Below, piece after piece: positions 23,728-31,589 of a stretch of 33,449 nucleotides of DNA. Made by a program: the position numbers and the translations under genes. Each line of letters opens with the position of its first letter. The first letter of the stretch is position 1. Below the pieces are notes generated by a model. That model had not been told where the DNA came from. It saw nothing but the letters and a program-made list of their open reading frames with translations, and did no database searches. Location of the stretch: NCBI GenBank assembly GCA_015295945.1, contig DVED01000060.1, forward strand, positions 1-33,449. Reading direction: 5' to 3'. The DNA comes from Oscillatoriales cyanobacterium M59_W2019_021. Lineage in GTDB: Bacteria; Cyanobacteriota; Cyanobacteriia; Cyanobacteriales; Geitlerinemataceae.

Positions 23728-24486
23728 ATGAAACGATCGAGTTGGCTTTTTGGGGCGATCGCCTCGACTGGAATCGTCCTGGGTTGGGGCGTTGGCGCAC
23801 CCGTTCGCGCGGGGATGGCGGCATCGGACGATCACCAGATTTCCCAAATTTTCATGGGCGAACAGCCGATGATGACCACCTACGGACGCGGCACGGCGAC
23901 AGCGCCTGCGGATACGGCAGAAATTCAGTTGTATTTCAACAACACCGACCCCTACGCACCGTATCCTGTCGATGCCAACGCACCGATGCCGCAACCAAAA
24001 CCTATTACTACGGGGGACTTACAGCCGATCGTCGATGCCCTTGTCACCGCAGGGGTCGCAGCGAGCGATATCGAGTTAGAAACGGATGTGTCCGTACCAC
24101 CGTATTATCTATCCGTTGGGTCGGCAGTGGTGATCGTCAAATTGAGTCAACCGAGTCAATCTCTGCTCGATCGCGTCAAAACCTCAGCCAGTAACGCCGC
24201 CAGCACCGCCGGATTGTACTACAATTACGCCAACGATACCTGTACGGTATCCGATATCAAAGCCTTAGAAGCCGAAGCGCGGCGTTTGGCGATCGACGAT
24301 GCCCGATCGCGCATTCAAGCCATGGCAACGGCTGTAGGCGCGCGCACGACGCAAATTCTCAACATGGCGGAGTTTCCCAGTTTCAGCCCATTTTCCACAT
24401 CTTGTACTGCCTCTCCCGGCAGTGCGGGCGATCGTCCGGAAGTGTCGATCGAACTAGGCGTGTTGATGACCTACGGGGTTCAATAG
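23728..24486 (+). CDS. Secreted SIMPL-domain (DUF541) protein, tandem copy 2
   Basis: A 252-residue paralogue of the preceding gene. A signal peptide (about residues 1-28, hydrophobic core WLFGAIASTGIVLGWGVGA) precedes the SIMPL domain. The domain shows GRGTATAPADTAEIQLYF at its N-terminal strand, a central DLQPIVDALVTAGVAASDIE helix, the conserved EAEARRLAIDDARSRIQAMA helix and a terminal strand ending in LMTYGVQ. Compared with copy 1 it has a proline-rich insert (YAPYPVDANAPMPQPKP) in the first half. Two cysteines (about C172 and C227) match those of copy 1 and suggest a conserved disulfide. I chose ATG at 23728; a TTG two codons upstream is also open. A GGAG lies 12 bp upstream. Confidence 0.83.
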   Translation: MKRSSWLFGAIASTGIVLGWGVGAPVRAGMAASDDHQISQIFMGEQPMMTTYGRGTATAPADTAEIQLYFNNTDPYAPYPVDANAPMPQPKPITTGDLQPIVDALVTAGVAASDIELETDVSVPPYYLSVGSAVVIVKLSQPSQSLLDRVKTSASNAASTAGLYYNYANDTCTVSDIKALEAEARRLAIDDARSRIQAMATAVGARTTQILNMAEFPSFSPFSTSCTASPGSAGDRPEVSIELGVLMTYGVQ

Positions 24487-24635
24487 ATCGTCAGAGCATT
24501 GATCGGACAACGTTGAAAAAGCGGGCGAAGCATTTGCATGGACGATATGGGTTCGTACCTGAAATTGACGAGCAAATGCTGTCCCCCGATGATCGATCTC
24601 CCGGTACGTTTCGTTCCGGGGCACACCCCCGTCCA

Positions 24636-25571
24636 TTACTTATTACTTATATTCGCTCTCGCATTGCGCCGCCACATTTCCGGTTTAATCCGTCGCAACG
24701 CCGAAGCGGGAAAGCGCCGATCCCACTCTTCCTCGGATAAATCCGCGAGTTCGGCAAGAGTTGGGGATAGGTTGTGCGGGTAGGGTTGAAACTCGGTAAC
24801 GTCGGTTTCTTCGGCGAAGCGTTGATTCCAGGGGCAAACATCCTGACAAATATCGCATCCGGCAACCCAACCGTTTAAATTTGTAGCAATGTCTGCGGGT
24901 AGAGTTTCAGCGCGATTTTCGATCGTATGATAGGCGATACAGCGATTGGCATCGACGACGAAAGGTTCGACGATCGCCCCAGTGGGACAAGCTTCCAGAC
25001 ATCGCGTGCAAGTGCCGCAATGGGCGGTGTGGGGGCGATCGACCTCTAACTCCAAATTGGTCAGCACTTCCCCCAAAAACACCCAAGATCCGTACTCTCG
25101 CGAGATTAAGTTCCCATTTTTAGCAATCCAACCCAGTCCCGCCTGTTGCGCCCAAACTTTATCGGCAACCGGACCCGTATCGGCATAATATCGCGCCTGA
25201 ATGCCCTCGTCTTGCTGTTGCAACCACAACGATAACGCTTTGAGTTTTTTGTGCAGAACTCGATGGTAGTCTCGTCCCCAACCGTAGCGGGAAATTTTGG
25301 CGTACTGTTTGCCTTGGGGATGGGGGTGAGGCGTGTAGTAATTGAGGGCAACGCTGACGATCGATCGCACCTCGGACATACAAGCGCGAATGTCTTGGCG
25401 TTTGGGATTTTCCATCCATTTCATATTGGCATGATACCCGCGATCGAGCCAAGTTTGCAGGCGATCGACTGTCCCATTCTCGGCAGAATCAACCGCCGCA
25501 ATGCCGACGAGATGAAAACCTAAAGATCTGGCTTTTTCTTTAATTTGAAAACTATTAATCGGCGATCGCAT
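24636..25571 (-). CDS. queG: Epoxyqueuosine reductase QueG
   Basis: A 311-residue enzyme that reduces epoxyqueuosine to queuosine in tRNA, using cobalamin and two [4Fe-4S] clusters. The catalytic acid is D131 in YYADTGPV. The ferredoxin-like clusters are C185-x2-C188-x2-C191-x3-C195 ([14 protein letters not shown]) and C239-x2-C242-x3-C246 ([10 protein letters not shown]), with C211 completing the second set. The [18 protein letters not shown] loop is typical of the family. Its length is normal for cyanobacterial QueG. The start lies 9 bp after the stop of the upstream PD-(D/E)XK gene, so the two are probably co-transcribed. It is convergent with the SIMPL genes. The need for cobalamin fits with the B12 riboswitch about 3 kb away but implies no direct link. 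Confidence 0.95.
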   Translation of the reverse strand: MRSPINSFQIKEKARSLGFHLVGIAAVDSAENGTVDRLQTWLDRGYHANMKWMENPKRQDIRACMSEVRSIVSVALNYYTPHPHPQGKQYAKISRYGWGRDYHRVLHKKLKALSLWLQQQDEGIQARYYADTGPVADKVWAQQAGLGWIAKNGNLISREYGSWVFLGEVLTNLELEVDRPHTAHCGTCTRCLEACPTGAIVEPFVVDANRCIAYHTIENRAETLPADIATNLNGWVAGCDICQDVCPWNQRFAEETDVTEFQPYPHNLSPTLAELADLSEEEWDRRFPASALRRIKPEMWRRNARANISNK

Positions 25572-25580
25572 AGTGAGTTG

Positions 25581-26225
25581 TCAGTTATCTTGAGAAATGA
25601 TCGCGGCGAATTGCTTCAAAATCTGTAACACTCGTTCGAGATCGTTGGCATTTTCCAAGACGAATTCCTCCGATCTTGCGTAGTGAACCTGGGGGTGTGG
25701 AGCTAACTTTAGAAAAACAAAGTTGCTACCATTCGTTACCAGTCCGTATTGCGCTCCCGCGGAATTCGGGCGAGCGAGCATATAAGATAGCACTTGTGGA
25801 ATTCCAACTTTCACGCTAAATTCAGCCCGTTTCGACTCAATCACCAATACCCAAAATTGTTCCTTCAGGATTAAGACATCGATCCGTCCGCGAACGGTTA
25901 TTTCTCCATCTGTTGAGATAATTTCTACCGATTCTTCGGTTTCTACGTAAAACGGAGGAAAAAAGAACCCGGCTAAGTCTAGTAATGGAGAAACGATCGC
26001 CATTTTTACCGTATTTTCCAAGACCGATCGCCGTGCCAGATTCGCATACGCTGCTTTCACACGATCGAGCCGTTGTCGCTCCTCCCGATGGAGTTCTGGT
26101 AAGTTAGTTTGCCACTCTGGGAAAAACTCCGGATTATTGATTTCTATCAGTCCAAAATTTTTCTCGAGTTGATAGAGTGTGATTCCTTCGGCGGCGATCG
26201 TTTGTACCATTTTAGATAAATCCAC
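25581..26225 (-). CDS. PD-(D/E)XK nuclease-fold protein, HSDR_N-like
   Basis: A 214-residue protein whose central part resembles the N-terminal nuclease domain of type I restriction subunit R. The likely active site is D116 in GRIDVLIL and E130-S-K132 in LVIESKRAEF, preceded by E70 in the SVLENTVKMAIVSPLLDLAGF helix and followed by a conserved Q in GIPQVLSYM. No helicase, methylase or specificity subunit is nearby, so this is a stand-alone domain and not a restriction system. Such orphans are frequent in cyanobacteria and their role is unknown. The start is ATG at 26225. queG follows after 9 bp. A Uma2 relic lies divergently upstream. Confidence 0.82.
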   Translation of the reverse strand: MDLSKMVQTIAAEGITLYQLEKNFGLIEINNPEFFPEWQTNLPELHREERQRLDRVKAAYANLARRSVLENTVKMAIVSPLLDLAGFFFPPFYVETEESVEIISTDGEITVRGRIDVLILKEQFWVLVIESKRAEFSVKVGIPQVLSYMLARPNSAGAQYGLVTNGSNFVFLKLAPHPQVHYARSEEFVLENANDLERVLQILKQFAAIISQDN

Positions 26226-26281
26226 TCTGCTATCCTTTTAATATAATATAGGAAAGTGAGTGCGATCGAGACTGAGCTTGT

Positions 26282-26556
26282 ATGGTACGACCTTTAGACA
26301 TTGCATCCGTCTCTTCAGACACGATCTATCCCGATAGTGACGGTCAACCGATGGCAGATAATACCCAACAATTTCGCTGGATTGTCGTCATTAAAGAAAA
26401 TCTAGAAATTGGGTTTGCCGATGGAGTTGATGTTTTCGTCGCCGGCGATTTTTGACTCCAGTTGAGTTGGAAGAACGCGCCGAACAGGCTGAAGCTCGGA
26501 TGCAACAAATGTCGGCGCGATTGCCAGAGTTAGGCATCGACCTGCCTCCCGAATAG
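26282..26556 (+). pseudogene. Uma2/DUF820 endonuclease relic with internal deletion
   Basis: The first segment (26282-26455, 57 codons) encodes the typical Uma2 N-terminus: YPDSDGQPMADNTQQFRWIV and a downstream FVAGDF, where intact homologues continue. It then hits a stop. The next segment, in another frame (26452-26556), encodes the usual charged C-terminal tail: LTPVELEERAEQAEARMQQM, ending in a stop at 26554-26556. The core of about 130 residues with the PD-(D/E)XK active site is missing. I infer an internal deletion that joined the two ends. The ending abuts gshA, which is transcribed toward it and ends at 26559. Recognition of the family is from memory of its conserved ends. Confidence 0.75.
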
Positions 26557-26558
26557 AT

Positions 26559-27710
26559 TTATGCCACCAACATCTGACAGAGCTTATCTTCTAACTCTAG
26601 TTCTTGTTGCAGCATTTCTCGACTGCCTTGGCTGATAATTTCTCGAATACTCATTCCCTTATCGTACAAAGCCAGCCATTTTTGCGCCATATTTCCTTCT
26701 CGCAAAATTTTACGAACTGGAGAGAAAAAACAACTAAATCCCCGTTTTTTAGCCGTGAGATAAGTTTCATCATACAACTGTTCGATCCAGTCGCGAGCGG
26801 AAATCGATCGCCCATCTTCCCAATGGCGCAACTGCGCATCTAAACTATTTCTGGCAGCGGCAGCTTCATTTTCCATGGTCAGTGCTAGCAAATCTGCCGA
26901 TCGATTTTGTGCCGCAATGGTACTGCGTTCGAGGGGATCTAACCCCGGATCGGCGATCGTTTGCCACAGACGCGCTTCCAACAATGCCGTCACCGCTAAA
27001 AGGGCGATCGGATCGACCATTAAATCGCAAATTCGCAACTCCAATCGATTCAAATTGTAGGGACGGCGATCGCCATTTGGACGTACCGAAATCCACAAAT
27101 GGCGAACATTTTGCATCGTTCCTTTTAACAGTTGCTCCTCCGTCCAGTTAATATAATGTCGGTGACTTTCAAACAACGGAACCACATCGGGAACTTGCGG
27201 GAAAATCTGCCATCGCGTCGAGTGAAAACCGGTCACCTTCCCATCCAGGAACGGCGACGCCGCACTCAACGCCAGGTATAACGGTGCTTCCAACCGTACC
27301 AAACGAGTGGCTCGCATCAGTACTTCCGGATCGCTAATGCCGATATTGATATGAATGCTGGCGGTAACTACCTTCGTGCCGTAGGTGTTTTCGATATACC
27401 CATGATAGGGGTTTGCCGGGTCGGAGCGATCGAAATAGCTGCTATCTCCCAGCGATAGCGTACTCCCCGGCAAAATCGTGTAATCCCCGAACCGCCGCAA
27501 ATACTGCCGCAATTGCTGTCGAGGATGCACCAACTCGCACAATAACTGGTCGTAGCAGCACATCGGTGCCGTGGTATACTCCACATTCCGCTTATCCGGC
27601 TCTCTGGCGAAACGTTCCAGGTCGGCGGCAACCCGGTCGGAGAACCCCACAATATCACCCTCGGGAGTTCCCGTATACATTTCCACTTCAAAGCCTTTAG
27701 AAAGCTGCAC
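26559..27710 (-). CDS. gshA: Glutamate-cysteine ligase, cyanobacterial type
   Basis: A 383-residue enzyme that joins L-glutamate and L-cysteine with ATP in the first step of glutathione synthesis. It carries the features of the cyanobacterial GCL family: SKGFEVEMYTGTP at the N-terminus, RNVEYTTAPMCCYD (41-54), LPGSTLSLGDSSYF, ASIHINIGISDPE, the FLDGKVTGFHSTRW motif and NRLELRICDLM. The length is normal for this type. The start is GTG at 27710, chosen because AGAGGA lies 7 bp upstream and the family N-terminus begins there. It ends 2 bp from the Uma2 relic's stop on the other strand and is divergent from the DUF6717-like gene. Confidence 0.93.
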   Translation of the reverse strand: MQLSKGFEVEMYTGTPEGDIVGFSDRVAADLERFAREPDKRNVEYTTAPMCCYDQLLCELVHPRQQLRQYLRRFGDYTILPGSTLSLGDSSYFDRSDPANPYHGYIENTYGTKVVTASIHINIGISDPEVLMRATRLVRLEAPLYLALSAASPFLDGKVTGFHSTRWQIFPQVPDVVPLFESHRHYINWTEEQLLKGTMQNVRHLWISVRPNGDRRPYNLNRLELRICDLMVDPIALLAVTALLEARLWQTIADPGLDPLERSTIAAQNRSADLLALTMENEAAAARNSLDAQLRHWEDGRSISARDWIEQLYDETYLTAKKRGFSCFFSPVRKILREGNMAQKWLALYDKGMSIREIISQGSREMLQQELELEDKLCQMLVA

Positions 27711-27861
27711 GGCGTTTTCCTCTGCAACGGTACTCTTTTAAGTCTGACATAGTACGGGGACGAACGAGCTTAAGACGAGTTAATCCTTAGCTGAATGAAA
27801 ACTGAGAAGGGTTAGTTGTTAACGATCGAAGATTTATAATGATAAGAAAAAGTTGAATTTT

Positions 27862-28212
27862 ATGGCAAATGCGATAATGGTTATCTTCCCCTATCGTTAT
27901 GAAAATACCTGGGTTTTCGATGACGATCGCGTGGGATTGGTCAAAGAACCTTTTGTTTGTGGCATTCCAGAAATGCTCGATCTGTTAGTTCAGACAATTC
28001 CCAATGCCGAGTGCGGATTTAAGCTCTTATTTTCACAGCAGCCTTTTCCCGGTTATCAAATCGAGTTAACTTGGCAACGACAAGAGTTTGAAGGTAATTG
28101 GTATCGGTGGCAGGATTGCCATTTAGAAGGATGGCTTTGTCCGGCTTTGTTTCGATATTTTGATCGAGCGCCAGGCAAAATTTACGCGAAAGCCGAACCT
28201 CTTTTGAAGTAA
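27862..28212 (+). CDS. Conserved hypothetical protein, DUF6717-like
   Basis: A small soluble protein of 116 residues. The segments VIFPYRYENTWVFDDDRVGL, VKEPFVCGIPEMLDLLV and EGWLCPALFRYFDRAPGKIY are as I recall for the DUF6717 family, which is widespread in bacteria and has no known function. There is no signal peptide or membrane helix. I prefer ATG at 27862 over the in-frame TTG at 27853, which would add three residues; neither has a strong Shine-Dalgarno sequence. It is convergent with purH, with only 40 bp between stops. Confidence 0.75.
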   Translation: MANAIMVIFPYRYENTWVFDDDRVGLVKEPFVCGIPEMLDLLVQTIPNAECGFKLLFSQQPFPGYQIELTWQRQEFEGNWYRWQDCHLEGWLCPALFRYFDRAPGKIYAKAEPLLK

Positions 28213-28252
28213 ATTTTAGCGAGATCGATCGCGATAATTTTATCCAAATTTA

Positions 28253-29803
28253 TTAGTGTAAGAAATGACGAACTCCCGTCAATACCATCACTAATCCCAG
28301 TTCGTTAGCAGCGGTGATCGAATCTTTATCGCGAATACTACCCCCAGGTTGAACGATCGCCTCAATTCCGGCTGCTGCTGCCGATTTTACGGAGTCGTCG
28401 AAGGGGAAGAAACCATCGCTAGCTAGGGTTGCGCCTTTGGCGCTTTCTCCCGCTTGTTCTAGGGCGATTTTTGCTGCACCCACGCGATTCATTTGTCCCG
28501 CACCAATCCCCAACGTGGTACGATCTTTCGTAACGACGATCGCGTTAGATTTCACGTGTTTGGAGACTTTCCAAGCAAACAGTAATTCCTCTAATTGTTG
28601 CGGGGTGGGTTGCTTTTCGGTCACCACTTCCCACTGGCTCGGTTCTTCCACTAAGTCGTCGGCAGCTTGAACCAGAAAACCACCGGAAATCGCCTTAATC
28701 GTTTCCTTCATTCCTATTTCTAAATCGGATAACAGGAGAACTCGCAAATTCGATTTCTTGGCTAAAATATCTCGCGCTTCGGCTTCGCAATCGGGAGCGA
28801 TGATACATTCGAGAAAGGTTTTGCTCAATGCCGTTGCCGTCGCCGCATCGATCGCCCGATTCAGGGCCACAATGCCGCCGAATGCCGATACGGAATCTGC
28901 TGCAAACGCGCGATCGTAAGCTTGGGCCAAAGTATCCCCCAATGCCACACCGCAGGGATTCGTATGTTTCAAAATTGCCACAGCCGGAGGATGTTCTTCC
29001 CCCAGAAATTCGGCAATAATGCGACGGGCTGCTTCCAAATCCACTAAGTTGTTGTAGCTTAATTCTTTCCCTTGTAACTTTTCGGCAGCCGCCCAACCCG
29101 TTGGGATTTTGCCGACGCGATACCAAGCCGCAGTTTGGTGAGGATTTTCGCCGTAACGCAGGGGTTGAATTTGGCTTCCCACTAAGCCGAATTGAGAAGG
29201 CATGGCTTCGGTTTCCCACTGAGAATTGAGGTAAGTGGCGATCGCCCGATCGTAAGCTGCCGTATGCCAAAATCCCGCCTTTGCACAGTCTTGACTAAAT
29301 TCTAAGGAGACTTCCCCGCCATGTTGGCGCAATTCTTCCAAATAGTTGCTATAGCGATCGGGGTCGCACAAAACCGTTAAATACTTGTAATTTTTCGCCG
29401 CCGCGCGCAACATTGCCGGACCGCCGATATCGATATTTTCGATCGCCTCATCTAAGGTTACATCGGATTTGGCGATCGTTGCTTCAAACGGATACAAATT
29501 CACCACAACTAAATCGATCGCCCGAATTTGATTGGCCTCCAACTGTGCCGCATCCTCCGGCAAATCCCGCCGTGCCAAAATCCCACCGTGAATCCGAGGG
29601 TGCAGGGTTTTCACCCGTCCCCCCAAAATTTCCGGAAACCCCGTGTAATCCGAAACTTTAGTAACCGGCAATCCGGCATCCTGTAAGGCTTTCGCCGTGC
29701 CGCCACTGCTAATGAGATCGAACTCGAACTCCTCCACCAACGATCTCGCAAATTCCACCAACCCGGTTTTATCGGAAACGCTCAGCAGTGCCAGACGTGC
29801 CAT
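28253..29803 (-). CDS. purH: Bifunctional AICAR transformylase/IMP cyclohydrolase PurH
   Basis: A 516-residue enzyme that performs the last two steps of de novo purine synthesis: formylation of AICAR, then ring closure to IMP. The N-terminal cyclohydrolase domain (about 1-145) shows SVSDKTGLVEFA, LISSGGTAKAL, GGRVKTLHPRIHGGIL and NIDIGGPAMLRAAAKNY. The C-terminal transformylase domain has LRYGENPHQTAAWY, the catalytic LKHTNPCG (Lys-His) and VSKHVKSNAIVV, then GAGQMNRV. Length and motifs are complete. The ATG at 29803 is preceded by AGAGG at about 10 bp. It forms a single-gene unit. Confidence 0.97.
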   Translation of the reverse strand: MARLALLSVSDKTGLVEFARSLVEEFEFDLISSGGTAKALQDAGLPVTKVSDYTGFPEILGGRVKTLHPRIHGGILARRDLPEDAAQLEANQIRAIDLVVVNLYPFEATIAKSDVTLDEAIENIDIGGPAMLRAAAKNYKYLTVLCDPDRYSNYLEELRQHGGEVSLEFSQDCAKAGFWHTAAYDRAIATYLNSQWETEAMPSQFGLVGSQIQPLRYGENPHQTAAWYRVGKIPTGWAAAEKLQGKELSYNNLVDLEAARRIIAEFLGEEHPPAVAILKHTNPCGVALGDTLAQAYDRAFAADSVSAFGGIVALNRAIDAATATALSKTFLECIIAPDCEAEARDILAKKSNLRVLLLSDLEIGMKETIKAISGGFLVQAADDLVEEPSQWEVVTEKQPTPQQLEELLFAWKVSKHVKSNAIVVTKDRTTLGIGAGQMNRVGAAKIALEQAGESAKGATLASDGFFPFDDSVKSAAAAGIEAIVQPGGSIRDKDSITAANELGLVMVLTGVRHFLH

Positions 29804-29877
29804 AATTCTTAACCTCTGCCCCCAAAGAATCTGAAAAGCCTTTGTTATTGTATATCAGCAGAAGGCTCCAGGGCAGA

Positions 29878-30043
29878 GTGGGGGAGCCGGGGAAGCTTTC
29901 TTGAGCAGGGGGAGCTTTCTTGAGCCGGGGAGGCAGGTGGAGAAAACAGTGACCCGTGACCAGTGACCTCCAAGCAACTAGCAACTAGCCACTAGCAACT
30001 AGCCACTAGCCACTAACCACTAACCACTAACAAACCCCAAATG
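29878..30043. repeat. Dispersed and tandem short repeats upstream of purH and the asparaginase gene
   Basis: The roughly 300-bp gap holds two copies of GCTTTCTTGAGC (29895-29906 and 29914-29925) in G-rich spacers, AGTGACC-type units (29948-29968), and a long mixed array of CTAGCAA, CTAGCCA and CTAACCA units (about 29975-30032). Apart from these repeats I see no gene; promoters for the divergent purH and asparaginase genes must lie around or within the array. Confidence 0.85.
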
Positions 30044-30160
30044 ACCAAAGTTAACAAAATTCCCCAGGCAAAACGGGTCTAGAAAAGCGATACTGGAGAT
30101 CCGAGATTGTCTAGAAAGCAGCAACTCCTGTACGGATGCACGATTTTCATCGAGAAATTT

Positions 30161-31123
30161 ATGAGTGAAATGACACGGGGAAAACGCAAACACACCGCCA
30201 CATTGGAAGTTCAGCTATTGCGTGAAGGGATTGTCGAATCGAGCCACCACGTCCGAGCCGTCGTCAGCGATCACCGAGGTCGCGTGCTGTCGATGGCGGG
30301 GAACGGGACAGAAAATACATTTATTCGATCGGCACTCAAGCCGTTTCAGGCATTGGCGGTAACCACCACGGGAACCTTAGAACGCTACAATCTCAACGAT
30401 CGCGATTTAGCTATTATCTGTAGTTCCCATCAAGGGACGATCAAACAAGCACGACAGGTTTTCAGTATTTTATGGCACTGCGAAGTCGATCCCTCGCAAT
30501 TACAATGTCCCATTCCCCCCGGCAAGCAATCCCCCCTAGAACACAACTGCTCCGGCAAACACGCCGGAATGCTGGCGGTTTGCCAACAGCGCAATTGGCC
30601 CCTGGAGAGTTACTTACAGCGCAACCATCCCGTCCAAACCCTGATTTTGAGCAAAGTTGCCGAACTGCTGGGAATGCCGGCTGCCGAGTTTATCGGCGCT
30701 CGCGACGACTGCGGTGCTCCCACGTATTTAATGGAGCTCGACCAGATTGCTTATCTATACGCGCAACTGGCATCGGGGAGTAGCGTGGATATGGAGCGCA
30801 TCGTACGGGCCATGACCCATCATCCGAATATGGTGGCGGGAGAGGGACATTTCGACACGGAATTGATGCGCTTGACGGAAGGGGAATTGGTCAGCAAGGC
30901 GGGATCGGAAGGGATTCAATGTATCGGTCGCGTTGGCGAAGGCATGGGGTTGGCGATCAAAGTCGGCGACGGCGCCAAACGCGCCAAACGCGCGGCAGCC
31001 ATTCACCTGCTGCGGCAAATGGGGTGGATCTCCCCGGAAATCGCCGAAACCTTGGCGGAAACCTATATGAGCTTGGGGAGTTTCAAACGCTTGGAAGTGG
31101 TGGGAGAACTGACGATGTTATAA
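30161..31123 (+). CDS. L-asparaginase II family protein (pfam06089 type)
   Basis: A protein of about 320 residues from the bacterial/plant-pathogen type asparaginase II family, which hydrolyses asparagine to aspartate and ammonia. It is unrelated to the E. coli AnsA/AnsB fold. The family blocks are VVSDHRGRVLSMAGN, FIRSALKPFQALAV, IICSSHQGT, HNCSGKHAGMLAVC, RDDCGAPTYLM, HPNMVAGEGHFDTELMRLT, SKAGSEGIQCIG and GMGLAIKVGDG. I take ATG at 30161 as the start. An in-frame TTG at 30107 would add 18 residues without family similarity, and ATG at 30170 is also possible. It lies just upstream of the initiator tRNA gene. Confidence 0.9.
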   Translation: MSEMTRGKRKHTATLEVQLLREGIVESSHHVRAVVSDHRGRVLSMAGNGTENTFIRSALKPFQALAVTTTGTLERYNLNDRDLAIICSSHQGTIKQARQVFSILWHCEVDPSQLQCPIPPGKQSPLEHNCSGKHAGMLAVCQQRNWPLESYLQRNHPVQTLILSKVAELLGMPAAEFIGARDDCGAPTYLMELDQIAYLYAQLASGSSVDMERIVRAMTHHPNMVAGEGHFDTELMRLTEGELVSKAGSEGIQCIGRVGEGMGLAIKVGDGAKRAKRAAAIHLLRQMGWISPEIAETLAETYMSLGSFKRLEVVGELTML

Positions 31124-31139
31124 AAATGCGGGCGGGGGG

Positions 31140-31169
31140 TTGCGCTTTTCGGGAACTTCGGTTTATAAT
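31140..31169 (+). promoter_or_regulatory. Sigma-70-type promoter of tRNA-fMet
   Basis: A perfect -10 box TATAAT lies at 31164-31169, with TTGCGC (31140-31145) as a weak -35 at 18-bp spacing. Transcription would start about 7 bp later, close to the first tRNA base at 31181. Confidence 0.6.
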
Positions 31170-31180
31170 CATAAAGGCAA

Positions 31181-31519
31181 CGCGGGATAGAGCAGCCTGG
31201 TAGCTCGTCGGGCTCAATCCGCAGAATCTGTATGAGTACAGAGCTCAAAAAAGACAGATCTGCAAGGGGCTGCGTATAAGGAAACTTATGCGTGATAACT
31301 TCTCAAATTCGGGGAAGCCTGTAAGATGGTAATCCCGAGCCAAGCTTCGGAAGAGCTAAAGCCGAAGAAGGTGTAGAGACTTGATGGGAAGCATCCTAAC
31401 AGTAAGGCTGAGGATGAAGGGAAAGTCCAGACCACAAACTGATAAAATTCAGGCAGCGAAAGCTGTAGATGGTAAGCATAACCCGAAGGTCGGTGGTTCA
31501 AATCCGCCTCCCGCCACCA
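31181..31519 (+). tRNA. Initiator tRNA-fMet (CAU), interrupted by a group I intron
   Basis: The 5' exon is 31181-31214 and the 3' exon 31477-31519. Joined, they form a complete cloverleaf: acceptor stem GCGGGA/TCCCGC, D-arm AGCAGCCTGGTAGCT, anticodon loop CTCATAA and T-arm GGTTCAAATCC. Initiator features are three G-C pairs in the anticodon stem (GGG/CCC) and an unpaired first base (C1 opposite C72). The CCA end is encoded (31517-31519). The intron sits between U33 and C34, directly before the CAU anticodon. Confidence 0.95.
31215..31476 (+). ncRNA. Group I intron in tRNA-fMet (IC3-like, no ORF)
   Basis: This 262-nt intron follows a U at the 5' splice site and ends in G before the anticodon, as group I introns do. 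The interior shows recognisable core parts: AATTCGGGGAAGCC ... ATGGTAATCCCGAGCC for P4-P6, GACTTGATGGGAAGC, and AAGGGAAAGTCCAGACCAC for the P7/P3 side. It has no homing endonuclease. Group I introns in cyanobacterial tRNA-fMet genes are known, so this is a member of an established class. Confidence 0.9.
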
Positions 31520-31529
31520 AATTTCAAGA

Positions 31530-31559
31530 AGCTCGGTTAGTTTGCTAACCGAGCTTTTT
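31530..31559 (+). terminator. Rho-independent terminator of tRNA-fMet
   Basis: A perfect 11-bp stem AGCTCGGTTAG/CTAACCGAGCT with a TTTG loop is followed by TTTT. It starts 11 bp after the tRNA CCA end. On the other strand it would end the pgeF transcript only weakly, since the complementary side has few T residues. Confidence 0.9.
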
Positions 31560-31589
31560 GCTATGTTAGGCAGCAACGACAGTTAACCA

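Noticed and set aside
25581-26225. HSDR_N-like gene considered as part of a type I restriction system
   Set aside because: No HsdM, HsdS or helicase domain is present and the neighbours are unrelated. The domain alone does not make a restriction system.
29975-30043. Repeat array considered as a CRISPR
   Set aside because: Units are 7-bp and adjacent, with no 20-40 bp unique spacers, no 25-40 bp direct repeats and no cas genes. These are heptamer tandem repeats.
31286-31576. Antisense reading frame with a WWREADLNHRPSGYAYH-like peptide opposite the tRNA
   Set aside because: This peptide is the translation of the complement of the tRNA T-arm and acceptor end. It is a known source of false proteins and overlaps the tRNA, the intron and the terminator.
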